Shown in pieces: positions 37,411-48,350 of a DNA stretch of 64,000 nt. This stretch comes from Hydractinia symbiolongicarpus (Eukaryota; Cnidaria; Hydrozoa; Anthoathecata; Hydractiniidae), in the NCBI RefSeq assembly GCF_029227915.1, contig NC_079877.1, positions 15,022,851 through 15,086,850 of the forward strand. The letters run 5' to 3'. Made by a program: the position numbers and the translations under genes. How positions within the stretch are numbered: position 1 is the first letter of the stretch; each line of letters starts with the position of its first letter. The notes below the pieces were generated by a model that did no database searches, was not told the DNA's origin, and saw only the letters and a program-made list of their open reading frames with translations.

Positions 37411-38346
37411 CTCCCGGACTTATGCTCAAGGGTCGCATAAATAAGTAAAATAACGAACCGTACTTAATGTTCTTGTAAAGATTGTCATAAACTAGGAATT
37501 TAAAGTATACTAATGGCTTTGACTATCCCATTTTTCATCTTATTATTAGCAACAACACGCATTCGACTTAATCATTATATACGTAATTTGTCAGCTATTG
37601 GATATATTATGCTGACGCAATTTTTTTATATATATAATCCCTTTTAATGTATTTTTTTATATAAAAAAATGTTAAAATTTGTGTTTCAACTTTGCACACT
37701 CATCAAATGAAACATACACAAACATTCAACGGTTTTTTTTCAACAGAGTGTACTAAACGTTTGATTTATTTCTCCGAATATTTGTCAGGGGGTTGGCGTT
37801 TTTTATTTCGAGCGAAACAAATAGTTCAACTTGTATTTTGGATTTTTAATATGTAAAATACAATCAATATAATCAATCTATAGTTTATTATACAGTAATA
37901 ACTCTTTTTTTACTTCGTTCTCACATATTTACACCCCTACTTTGTCGCGTGTATTAACCTTCGCAGGCGTTGGCGGGAAACTTTCGTAAGAATTGTGAAT
38001 GTCGTATTCCTTTAAAAAGCGAGAAGGAGGACAGAAGATCCGCGGACGTAAGTATTTATGTCCAGTATGTACTAAATCGTACATCTAGTTTGTTCAGTAT
38101 GCTATAAACTACCTCTATCGATACGTGATAAGAATTTCTATTATTCTTGTTACGTTATGCTCATAGAAACTTTTGTCAAGTAGAAGAAAGAAACAGAAGA
38201 AGAAGTCCGTGTATGTATGGCTTTGGTGCTGAAGTAACGTATCTGACAGAAATGGAGGAGCGGGAAGAAGAAATGCGAAAGATTAAAGAAAATAATTTAT
38301 GATTAAGCTTATATTAATTTTTATTGTGTAACGGTGTGGATACTTT

Positions 38347-38878
38347 TTAACCCTATTCCTGCTGGGCCTTTTAGGGGTCCTCAATAGCGGGGGGGGGGGG
38401 GGGGGGTGGGGCTGATTCGACACCCTTCGTTAAATTTTTAAAATTGTTGTCCGTTGGACCTGAAACTTACCACAAGTGTTGTTCAGGTATTAATAAACAA
38501 TTTGATGAAAAAAAGTGATGACGTCAGCATTTTCGATGATGACGTCATCAAATTCGGTGACATAATAGAAACGCAAAATAATATAACAATATAAACTAAG
38601 AATTGACATAAAGCTTTCAAAGACATGTAAAAAAAAACTTTTAGTAAAACATTTTTTTTTAAATTTTTACTCAACATAAAAAATTGTTGTCATGGCAACA
38701 CTTTGGCATACTTCCGTAAAAAAATTTTTGGGAAATTAAAGCTTAATAAAAGTTAGGAAAAGTCACAAAATTTGAAGGTGGAACTATAAAAACATAAAAA
38801 GTTATTAAAAAAAAGTTTATGAGGGGGGAGGGCTGATTCAACCCCCCCCCCCCCCCCCCCCTGCACGAATAGGGTTAA
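38347..38878. mobile_element. TTAA-flanked short inverted-repeat element (piggyBac-type MITE candidate)
   Basis: The block starts TTAACCCTATTC and ends GAATAGGGTTAA, so a TTAA duplication and short inverted termini starting CCCTATTC bound 532 bases. Superfamilies with TTAA targets include piggyBac and Kolobok, and CCCTA termini favour piggyBac. The inside has no transposase. It contains an 18-base G run (38389-38406), a 20-base C run (38842-38861), two direct copies of GGGCTGATTC and a GATGACGTCATC stretch. Confidence 0.65.
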
Positions 38879-39249
38879 GGAAGTAATAGTTCTGAAATAT
38901 ACTTATGCTATTATTATTGTAATTCTTACAAATTGATTTCATGACAGCTTCTAATGAGGTTGATAACTTTTCATTGGCCTGAAATACTATTAAATAGAGT
39001 TTTTAACATAGCACCCGTCGTGAATGTTTGACGCATCGTTTTGTTATTAAACTCCGTTAAGTTTCATCATGGAGGTATAAAAGACTCCTTTATAACACCC
39101 TTGTTTTATTTATCAAACTTTTATTGGTTGTATATACTGCTGACGCCTATGCTAAAAAATCGTATACAGTGCAAACGATATTATTTTTATTCGGGATAGT
39201 CATGTACTAAACCGTCCGGATCATGCTGAGTTGACCAAATCTCCGAATC

Positions 39250-39600
39250 TGTTACTTAACATTGAAAAGAGGTTGAATAACGGTTGCGAGAGCATTTCTA
39301 GACAACATAGAAACGGCGTTGATTATACGTTGCGAGACGTTGTTTTAATGTTGAGTAGAAGTTGAATTACGGTTGCGAGAACGTTTCTAAGCAACTTAGA
39401 AACTACGTTGATTAGACGTTGCAAGACGTTGTTTCAACGTTGAAAAGACGTTGTTGTCTGACATTGAAAAACGTTGTTTTCTGACGTTGAAAAGACGTCG
39501 AAAAAAGACGTCAAAAAAACTTCATTTACAACGCAAGATCAACGTCTATTCAACGTCATATGCAACGTCTTTTCAACGTTGATTCAACGCTGAAAGCCCA
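39250..39600. repeat. Second AACGTTG-rich repeat array
   Basis: The block repeats GTTGAAAAGACGTTG, GGTTGCGAGAACGTTTCTA and CAACGTCTTTTCAACGTTG. The first part has the inverse orientation to the last part. It uses the same words as the array at 37138-37410, so both may belong to one element of about 2.5 kb now split by the TTAA-flanked insertion. The ends of such an element were not determined. Confidence 0.6.
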
Positions 39601-41029
39601 CTGAGCAGTTGCCGTTTAATAAGTTTGAACATTTAAAAATATCTCACCAAACTCAAATTTGTTGAAAAACATCAATCAACGCTGCTGGTGCCAGCTCAAT
39701 CCATTGTCATATTTAACACTGTACATTCTGAACAGGAGAGAATGGTTTCTTATTCGTGTTCTGCATGGTAAAAGCATCCACACCTCGAAATCTTGATAGA
39801 TTATTTCCGCTCCCAGCACTCTCCTTCTGTTATAAAAACATTTAAAATAGTATACAACTGCATACTGTAACATGGTTGAATAGTATACAACTGTATACTA
39901 TAATATTATAACATGGTTTTAAGCACCGCGAGTGAGTAGCATAATATCCTTAGAGTTCAAGCGCGAACTTTCAGGAAACACATGAAGCGCACATGTACAC
40001 TCCAAACACACAATGGGTAGAAGTTCGTAGATTAAACTTTTGCCATAAGAATACACAAGGTATCAACTACATTTTAAATTTTTTAACTACAACTTTTAAT
40101 TGTTTAGGTTTATTCGAAAAATAAAGTTGAACTACAATGTTCGAGATGACTTTCGAAATCGAAATAGTGAATGAAATAAATTAAATCCATTTAAATCCAA
40201 TAATTATCAGCCTTACTATAATATAATTAAAAGGGTGTAGCTTTCTTTATTAATTTAGTTGATATGACCACGGATCAACAAAATTGTTGTGCAACTGCCC
40301 TGCAAAAATTAGCCAATTAGAAAGTAGCAGTTGCATTTATACCGTAGTTTATTCCTGTCCCTCTTTCAGTGATGGCGCGCTAAATAAAGCAGGATTAAAA
40401 AAGCAGGACAGACATCGAAGCGCGAGAGCAGAAAAGAGAGACAGGTGTCCTCTCTAAAGATAACCAAGAATATTTTACGTACTATAATAGTAGCAGCATT
40501 TTATAACCTTCGTTTAAACTTCTCTAAATTTAAGAAATATCTATAATCATGACCAACAACAATAATATTTTTTCATGTTCTGTGTCCCTTTTCCACGATT
40601 TCGAACGACGAAGTTGGCGCCAAACTGGAATAAATATACAGGCCGGAAACAATTTGTTCAAAAAAAATATTTTGGTCAACATTTTTCTATTTTGATGTTT
40701 TAACTTTTTTTGATTTACTATTTTGTGTGTGAATATGATAATAAGTAGAAATATATCCCATTGTTTTTTAACTTAGCCACCCGTTTGGGAAATATGTAAA
40801 AAATACTGAATTACAAAAAAATTCAGCACTCACAAAAATGTAAACAAAACTGGTATTCTTAACAGACTGTTTTATATTTCGGGTCTAGTGTGATGTGGTT
40901 CTGAAGGCTTTAGATGAAAATTTACTGTTTTTATGTAAAAAAAAAACCAAATTTTTATTATAACGCTGAAAATAATTTTAATATAAACTTTCCTGATCTT
41001 TTTTTAGGACATTTTTTGTTGTGATGGCT

Positions 41030-41220
41030 GAAACATGTAAATTAATTTATTATAGAGCTGACTATAACAGTCGGTCTGGTCTTTAAAATCAACACATTCA
41101 TCATAAAAAAATTTTTCGCAGCCGTGCCCTGCGCAGTTCGCTTCTTCTTTAAGCACTAAACTTGGGTTCAGCGCCAGGTTGCTCAACTAGTCTCTTTAAT
41201 AATACCCGTTGTCTGTTTGT
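41030..41220. repeat. Dispersed repeat copy (TAATAATAGCCG family)
   Basis: The motif CTAGTCTCTTTAATAATACCCG lies at 41187-41208, followed by GTCTGTTTG. The flank at about 41080-41160 matches, in reverse, the stretch near 63884-63955 (GGCGAAC..GC..CAGCACGGCTGC, then TTTTAAAGACCAGA). This defines a longer interspersed element. The cysteine-containing minus-strand open frame across it (41004-41186) is therefore unlikely to be a gene. Confidence 0.55.
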
Positions 41221-41737
41221 TTGCCGGCACGAAATCCATAATGATAAAAAATTTACGAAAACCGGGGTTATTTATATCAAAAGCCGGCCACATGTTTTAT
41301 AAGCGAACCCCGGTCTACTCCTAAAGACCAAACTTGCATCTTTACGGAGAAAGAGAAGGAATACTTAAGTATTAACAAAGGTAAAATAAAACAATGAAAG
41401 ATAGCCAACAATGTGATAACTGAAGCTAAAAGCTGTGAGCGGAGGGTTGAAGTGGAAGGCAAATACGCTGTGCTGATCCGGCTAGTAGAATAACATCAAA
41501 GATAACTGTGTATGTAGTAAATCGAAGGTTTTGTACATTACCTGGCTTTAATTGACACGAAAAACAAGAGGATGCCTGCGTTGTAGGCATTGCATTAATA
41601 GTCTTACTTTAATGTCACACCTTTAATGTCTGTGACGGAGGGGGAGGCAATAGTAATGTAAGATACATCGTATAAGACAACTTGCTAGTTTCGAGGGGGG
41701 GTCCGGGGGGCGGAATCACCCTCCCCCCCCCTCAATA

Positions 41738-42128
41738 ACTTTTTATTGTTTCCTTCTAAGGTACCGTCCGATATATTTCAGCAGCTTTTTCAGTTTACAC
41801 ACCTAACTTTTGTTTAGCTTGCTGTCCTTCACAGGATCTAATTGCATGCATAAGCTGTTTTGAACAGCATGGAGGAGAAGATTGTCTCAACGATGAGGAT
41901 CCGTCTCAACGACGAGGATCCGTCTCAACGATGAAGATCCGCCACGCTACATTATTTTTAATTGGGTTTTCTTCTATTACACACATCGCGTCTACTATCC
42001 GTACTAGTAGGGAAAACGTATGAAGGTTCAAGATCGAAAGTATCGTTTTTTTCTGTGGAATCTCTTAATGTGAAGAATTTCTAGACAACGATTTTTTATA
42101 GCATAAACTGTCTGATGATATATCTCAT
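41738..42128 (+). repeat. Duplicated exon-like block, copy 1, with 19-bp repeat expansion
   Basis: This block matches 44747-45110 closely. It contains an acceptor-like TTTTGTTTAG at 41817 followed by an open frame whose start reads CCPSQDLIACISCFEQHGG. At 41884-41940 a 19-bp unit (GTCTCAACGAYGARGATCC) is present three times, whereas the second copy has one. The extra 38 bases change the frame, so from there on the two copies encode different residues, and this frame ends at 42021-42023. Either copy 1 is decayed or the block is not coding. Confidence 0.6.
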
Positions 42129-42177
42129 GTTTAAATTGAATCAAACCTGGCACACTTATATACCTTATTACATGAAG

Positions 42178-42848
42178 TTAACGCTGTGTGGTTATTAACG
42201 CGGTTGACTTCCAACCGCGTTAATAAAAACCGCCAGTAATTTCTGGTCCGTGTTAATTAAACCGACCTTAATTAGTGATCTAAAAAAACCACGAAAAAAG
42301 ATTAAAAACTGTCAAGTGTATACATACATTATCATATACATCATATACATACAATTTTTGTCCTTTACTAAAATTTATCTTCGCGCATCGATTAAATTTC
42401 ATGGCTATTTCTCGCAGAGGTATTTTATCCTGAAAAGAACAAGACGGATACTAGATGTTCAATCAAAGTAGATTTAAAGTTGTCTACGTTGAAACCGTAT
42501 CATGCCAAAGTGATGGTCGAGGCGTACGATCTCCTCCAACCAAAGAAAGGAGCTAGTATGATAAAAAGAATGGTTGGCAAAGTGCTGGTATTACCGCCGC
42601 TGTTGAAAATACTCGGGAAATGGGTACAAATTATATTCATTTGAACCCATTCGATGTCATGGAGTAGACATTTCTTCTAACTTTTACATTAAATTGTTGT
42701 TGAATAAAAAATGTTTAGTCACATAAAAATTGTCAAAACTTGTCTCTAACCGCGTTAATTTGCACACACTTAAACTAGGTCTTCTCAAGCAACCGCGTTA
42801 ATTAATGACCTGTTATTTTTAACCGCGTTAATATCCACACAGCGTTAA
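42178..42848. mobile_element. TTAA-flanked DNA transposon with transposase tail remnant
   Basis: The element begins TTAACGCTGTGTGG and ends CCACACAGCGTTAA, giving inverted termini with TTAA at both outer edges. The words AACCGCGTTAAT or its reverse occur near both ends (about 42195, 42217, 42752, 42790 and 42830), typical of subterminal binding sites. Inside, a plus-strand remnant carries DLKLSTLKPYHAK and, one frame over, NGWQSAGITAAV, ending at TAG 42665-42667. These motifs match what I know of the C-termini of DDE-type transposases of animal DNA transposons. The coding part is frame-shifted and lacks the catalytic core, so it is a deletion derivative. Confidence 0.7.
42462..42667 (+). pseudogene. 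Transposase C-terminal remnant
   Basis: The first part reads KVDLKLSTLKPYHAK and following residues in one frame. At about 42560-42565 the similarity continues in another frame with NGWQSAGITAAV and ends at TAG. Two frames are needed, so it cannot make the original protein. The DDE catalytic residues, expected upstream, are absent. The exact superfamily is uncertain. Confidence 0.55.
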
Positions 42849-44159
42849 TTTCGTGTGATAAGGTACAATATTTTTATTCAGAGGTATGTTATGAGACTCT
42901 TTACCGGACAAACCGAGGGGCTTCTCATTCCATCGAGAGAATTGATGTTTTTGTTTTATTTTAGTTGATGTAAATTAGTATTTCTTACTTATAATGAAAA
43001 AACCAAATATAAAAAAATGTGATAATAATAATATAATAATGAAATTTGGAGACAAGACCTTGAAGGCAAAAGACTTTTACAGTGATGTGTTATTGTGTAT
43101 AACATGAAGTAAGTGAAGGCCTTTTGATAGAATTAAAGGTGCTGTACTTACTCCTAAAACGGTGTAAAAGGAATGCAAACCCTTATGGTGCTATGTAATG
43201 CCCATGTAGGCCCTATTATTCACTCATAAGGGTGCTAAATATATCATTAAAGTGTGTTTTTTCTGTGCCACACCTAGGGTACCAAGTTGTGCTTTATAGG
43301 GTGTCGCGTGCCTGTTACAGATACCTTAGGGTGTCAAGCTACCAATTTTATATACGCACACAGATTTTGACGCACGCAGAAATACTGCCGTATGCGGAAG
43401 GATAAAAAACATTTCTAACTTTTGTGAATTAAGTAAGGGAGAAAAATGATTTTTTTCAAAAAAAAAAAATTTTTCTTATGGGTATGTTTAAAAAAAGGAT
43501 TATTTCAGTAGTGAAATTTTAAATCTGAAATTATATCTAGAAGTATGTTTGTTTATAAACAAACAAATGCTTAATTTTTAATAATTTTGTTATGAAGGCG
43601 TTACCACTTCATAACACATTTTTAGTAAGAAATAAAAACATTTATAAAAAGCAGTTATGTTCTTTAATGATACTTTGTATTCGGTATTTATTTGGTTGTA
43701 AAAATAAAAAAATCATTAAAAATAATAATTACACTAGAAACGTAACATAAGAAATTGTAGGTTGGTTACAGTCATAAGAATAGTGAACGGGAATGAGCTT
43801 GATGCAAGAGAGCTTCTAAATTCATCCATTATCTTTACCAATTAAAGCCACTTTATTTTACAGTCATATTTACTTAAAAATCTAAACACCTGCATACAGA
43901 AAAAAAAAATTTTTTGTGATGGTAAAATAGCGCGAAGATTTAAAAACAAATTATTTTGTTACAAAACAATAAAAAATAAAGACTAAATCGGAACAAGATC
44001 TTCCGAAAAAATCTACATTATATACAGTAACAAAAGAAAACCACAAAAAAGTATGTACATAGCTAGCTATAAATTCTGGCAACCATCTTGTCACATGATA
44101 TTGTTCCCTACTCACCTTGAGTGAAACATGGACTTTTGGAAAAAAGAAATGAAAGTCAT

Positions 44160-44602
44160 ATACCGTAAATGGTAAATAAAGCGCCTGGAGCGCTTGTTTA
44201 AAAATTTTATCTTGCTGGGGTGCGCTTATTTTTCAGAGGCGGTTAATTCAACAGGAGCGCTTATTTTTTATTTTTTTTTCAGAGAAGCAAATTTTTGAAC
44301 TTCATTCTCATAATTCTTATGATTAATTAAAAAATAGAAATAAACAAAAGAAAGAAATACAATAGTAATTATGCATTTTTAATATTTTCTTCTTCATCTT
44401 CATCGTTGTTAGTAATAGTCATAGTAATAATCGTTGTTTTTCGTGCTGATACGAATAAGCGCCCTATTTTCTCAAGAGAGAGAGAGAGGGGGTGTTATTA
44501 GAGCAGGAGAGCTTATCAAAAAATTTTACCCTAACTCCGGGGCGCTTATTCTACAGGTGCGCTTATTGGGCACAGGGCGTTAAATCAGTCATTGACGGTA
44601 TA
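44160..44602. mobile_element. MITE with TATACCGT termini
   Basis: The left end TATACCGTAAATG and the right end CATTGACGGTATA are inverted versions of one another with one mismatch. The inside is rich in GCGCTTATT and AAGCGCC motifs on both strands, with a GA run near 44477-44490. There is no ORF. A related opening occurs at 15261. Confidence 0.6.
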
Positions 44603-44746
44603 TATAAATTTAGAACTACACAGTGGTCTTCGTAGGCCTGTTGTTACTGCAGCAATTCCGCCTCCACTGGAGATTATCTTAATACAATACAGTGTGATTA
44701 TTCCTCTTAATGCACGTGCTGTACATCTCGAACGGCTTCATAAAGG

Positions 44747-45110
44747 ACTTTTTATTACAATTTATTATCTCCCTTCTAAGGTACTGTCTAATATATTTCA
44801 GCTGCATTTTCAGTTTATACACCTAACTTTTGTCTAGCTTGCTGTCCTTCACAGGATCTAATTGCATGCATAACCTGTTTTGAACAGCATGGAGGAGAAG
44901 ATTGTCTCAACGATGAAGCACCGCCACGCTACATTATTTTTATTTGGGTTTTCTTCCATTACACACATCGCGTCTACTATCCGTACTAGTAGGGAAAACT
45001 TATATAGGTTTAAGATCGAAAGTATCGTTTTTTTCTTTGGAATCTCTTAATGTGAAGAATTTTTGTACAGCGGTTTGCTATAGCAAAAACTGTCTGACAA
45101 TATATCTCAT
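44747..45110 (+). repeat. Duplicated exon-like block, copy 2
   Basis: This is the partner of 41738-42128. After a TTTTGTCTAG acceptor-like site (AG at 44836-44837) an open frame of 49 codons (44840-44986, stop TAG 44987-44989) reads CCPSQDLIACITCFEQHGG and later RYIIFIWVFFHYTHRVYY. It could be a terminal exon entered from an upstream phase 2 intron. No upstream exon was found. The single 19-bp unit here probably represents the ancestral state. Whether it is a gene, a pseudogene or a repeat-borne ORF is open. Confidence 0.5.
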
Positions 45111-45499
45111 TTCACGTAATATGTTTCCCTATTAAGGTTGTAAAACTAATGTTAACTAAGAACGGGTCAGGGTGTCAATACAGTGAACCACATTAGACAT
45201 TAGGATACGTGTGTTACTCACACACTAGGAAACCCTTTTTAAAAGGCTATTTCTAAAATATAATAACAAAGCAGCTTCAGGTTAAATAAAATGATAAACA
45301 GCCTGCAGTAGTCTGTTGTTTACAATGCCGAATAATTACCTCTCTCCTTTGAACACACAAGAGTGCCGAGAACGCCCGAAAAAGTGATGACAAGAAGATC
45401 ATATCGTTAGCTAATGCAGGATAACGGTAAATACAGTAAAAATATCTGCTATTACGACTAATTATACTGTAAAGATCTCTTTGTACATTCCCAGCTATA

Positions 45500-47900
45500 G
45501 GTATGATTGAAAATTGACACTTGATTGTGTTGTTATTATTATAACCGACATCTCCAACAGAGAGGTTGTCACAGCGAGATCCAATTGCCCGCTGTCTGCC
45601 AAAATAGTTCTCTAAATCATCTTAGCATAATCTTTGGGAGAGAATGTAAGTACACCATGTTCAAACAAGAACTGCAAATTCCAAAGCATATTTGATTTTG
45701 CAATTTCGGTAAAATTTTCGTTACGTTCCTTGGTAGATTCTTTTCACATTATGAAGTAGGAAGGAAATTCATCCAACCATGCAAAACGGACATCATCAAC
45801 AGAGTCATAGGATTTTAAAAATGGTTTACCTATTCAATTCATGTTTAACTGTGTTCTTTACATTTAAATAGTCAAAAAATCAGGTAGACCAAAATTATTA
45901 TTTAAAATGTTACCAACTATTTTACTAACAACTTGTGCAGCAAGGCAAAATTTCCTATAAGGAAAAGAGTGTCAACTAGATGTGATCACTTGTTAATTTA
46001 TGAACTTATTTCAAGGCACCTTCAAGACCTTTATAATAGAGTTGTGAAACATGGCTTCATACAATATAAAATCCACTATTCCACTTGTAATAAATAGCTC
46101 AAACATGTTGTGATTAGGTGTGGTACATCGGCAACTGTTAACGGTAAATGTTTAAGGTGCGATACATAACTTCTTTCCCCGAAAATTATGCGTTCTGAAG
46201 AAGGGTCTGTTTGGTGAAGCAACATCAGCAGTAGCAGCTATGAATTTTAAATTTATTTACTGAAGATAGAGAACGGCTGTTCCGAGAATAGGCATAATAT
46301 AATATGATGTTACACCAGTAGTAGCAAACGTGGCAATGTTGTAGGAAAGAGAATTGACTTTTTATCACAAAACAAGAGCATGAATGGCCAGTTCTTTAAC
46401 CGCTTTCAATGTTGCAAAATTTGTGTAAATGTCAGCAAAACCAATAATCTCACTTGTGTATTTTTCCCATAGTAAATCTTTCTAAATTTTCATTTCATCA
46501 AAAGGTATTATAATATACTGAATCTCTGAACATTCAGTAGTTTCCTTGGCTAGACCTTGAATAATTTGTGGATTCATTTTTTGAATAAGTCGTATATATA
46601 TTATTTCGATAATCACGGAGTGTACGCGAACTAGGGAAAACCAGCATAGCAGTACCCCTCTTAGGATGGTATCTCAAATTAGAATAAGCTGAAGATTTAA
46701 CTGACAAGAATTAAACAGAACTTTATGATCACTGGATGGCACTTTTTATGCAAGAGGACTGAATATGTTTCTGCTGCTTTTCTAAAAATAATTTCATGAC
46801 AGGTGGGTACATCTTTTTTGTCAAAACTGGTAAATAGTGTTACTAAATAATTAATCATTTTACGGTTAACCATTTCAGCACTGACTTCGATGCACTTTTC
46901 ATTTCTGCTAACTCATTGCAGGCTACTTGGAACCTAACCGATACCCTTAGGTAGTTAATTTTAGGTTCCGGTGATGTGAAATTAATTGGTGCCTTTAACT
47001 TGACTTGTTTAAATTGCTTTATTTTATTTTTTTATAGTAGATCATTTGAATCATCTAAAAAAAAAATGTGTAATACACTTGAAACAGGATTACTTTTTGT
47101 AGGCAATGTAAGGAGCTGGCATATTTAATCGATAATATTGATCTTAAAAAAGATTAGTCTTCAGTGAATTTTGTTGGGATTTCAGTAGTTAATTTTCTTT
47201 GAAATGTCATGCTATTTAAACGACATTCTCTACAATTGGAACAATCTGGTACAGTAAAACAATGCATAACTGATAGTTGCCAAGTTTTGTTATGAAGTTA
47301 GAAAGGGTAACGTTGAGAAATGTTTTCTCAATAGATGTGTAAATTTCATGATCATTCGGTATAATTCACCATTCTCAGTGAAAATCACAAGGATTCATGA
47401 ACGAATATTTCAAATTTAGGTAGGATGTGGTCTGATATTGTACAAGTGATAATAACTAAATTGTTTTGTATGTCTATGTGCCAACAGCTACTCAATAATA
47501 ATTTTGCAATGCGTTGACAAAAATCAATAAAATTTTTGTATGCAGTGATTGGTTTTGATGGCAGTAAAAGGTTTTGCAGTGCATTGTGGTCTCCACGTTT
47601 CTGAATAAAAATGCTTAATTGATTAATGAAGTTGTTGTTTCACCATTAAAATTTTCTGTGGCAGATCTGTCAAAGTTTTACTCGTAGGATATGCCCAAAT
47701 CTGTCCAGGTGAAAAATGAACTTTCACAATGCAATAAATTTTTTCAGTTGATCGTCGATGACTTTATCTTTGGTTATAATGTTGATGAGCTCCTGTCTCC
47801 ATTTCTTATTGGCTACGTTGTTTAGTAGTTGTTCTTAAAAAAATCAGTTCTTTGTTTCTTCTTAAAGTAATGCATCCAAGTATAGCACAATTATCGCCAG
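45500..47900 (-). pseudogene. Decayed unidentified protein-coding region
   Basis: On the minus strand many adjacent stretches read as plausible protein in shifting frames, for example NKKWRQELINIITKDKVIDD (about 47760-47820), KRGDHNALQNLLLPSKPITA (about 47545-47605), VNRKMINYLVTLF (about 46840-46880) and IATFATTGVTSYYIMPILGT (about 46290-46350). Stops and frame changes separate them. This pattern suggests one long coding sequence, at least 2 kb, now inactivated, most likely from a transposon or a retrocopy since no splice sites are needed. I do not recognise the protein. Confidence 0.45.
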
Positions 47901-48350
47901 GCATATTGATATAATGGACCAGATAATTAAAATCAAAACCAAAATATGCAAAGCTTTTTTTGCAGGATCAGAGATAAAACAATGGATTATTGTTTGTCAC
48001 CAGAGGGATAGAAACCTTTCGACAGCACATTTTAATTACTGCACAATAAAACTGAACGATGCTTATTTATCTCTAAGTTCTAAATTACCGTCTTGAATTT
48101 CTTTTAATTAAGCATTATTTCAAATATTTTATAACTACAATGATTTTATTGACTTATTGAATAATCGGGTTTATATGAATTGATCGACGGAAGTATAAAA
48201 TCTTATGGTTTTATTTTTAAGGGACGATTTTACAGTTGCTCAGTTACTTATTTTACCAATTTTCTATTTATTCGCAAGTTACAGTTTAGTTGTTAGCAAA
48301 AAGTAAAACTTTGTTTTAAAATAGCATTGAGTGGAAGAAGAAAGATTATC

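Noticed and set aside
41004-41186. Cysteine-containing 60-codon minus-strand frame
   Set aside because: The DNA matches a dispersed repeat (also near 63.9 kb) and has no signal peptide or splice partner.
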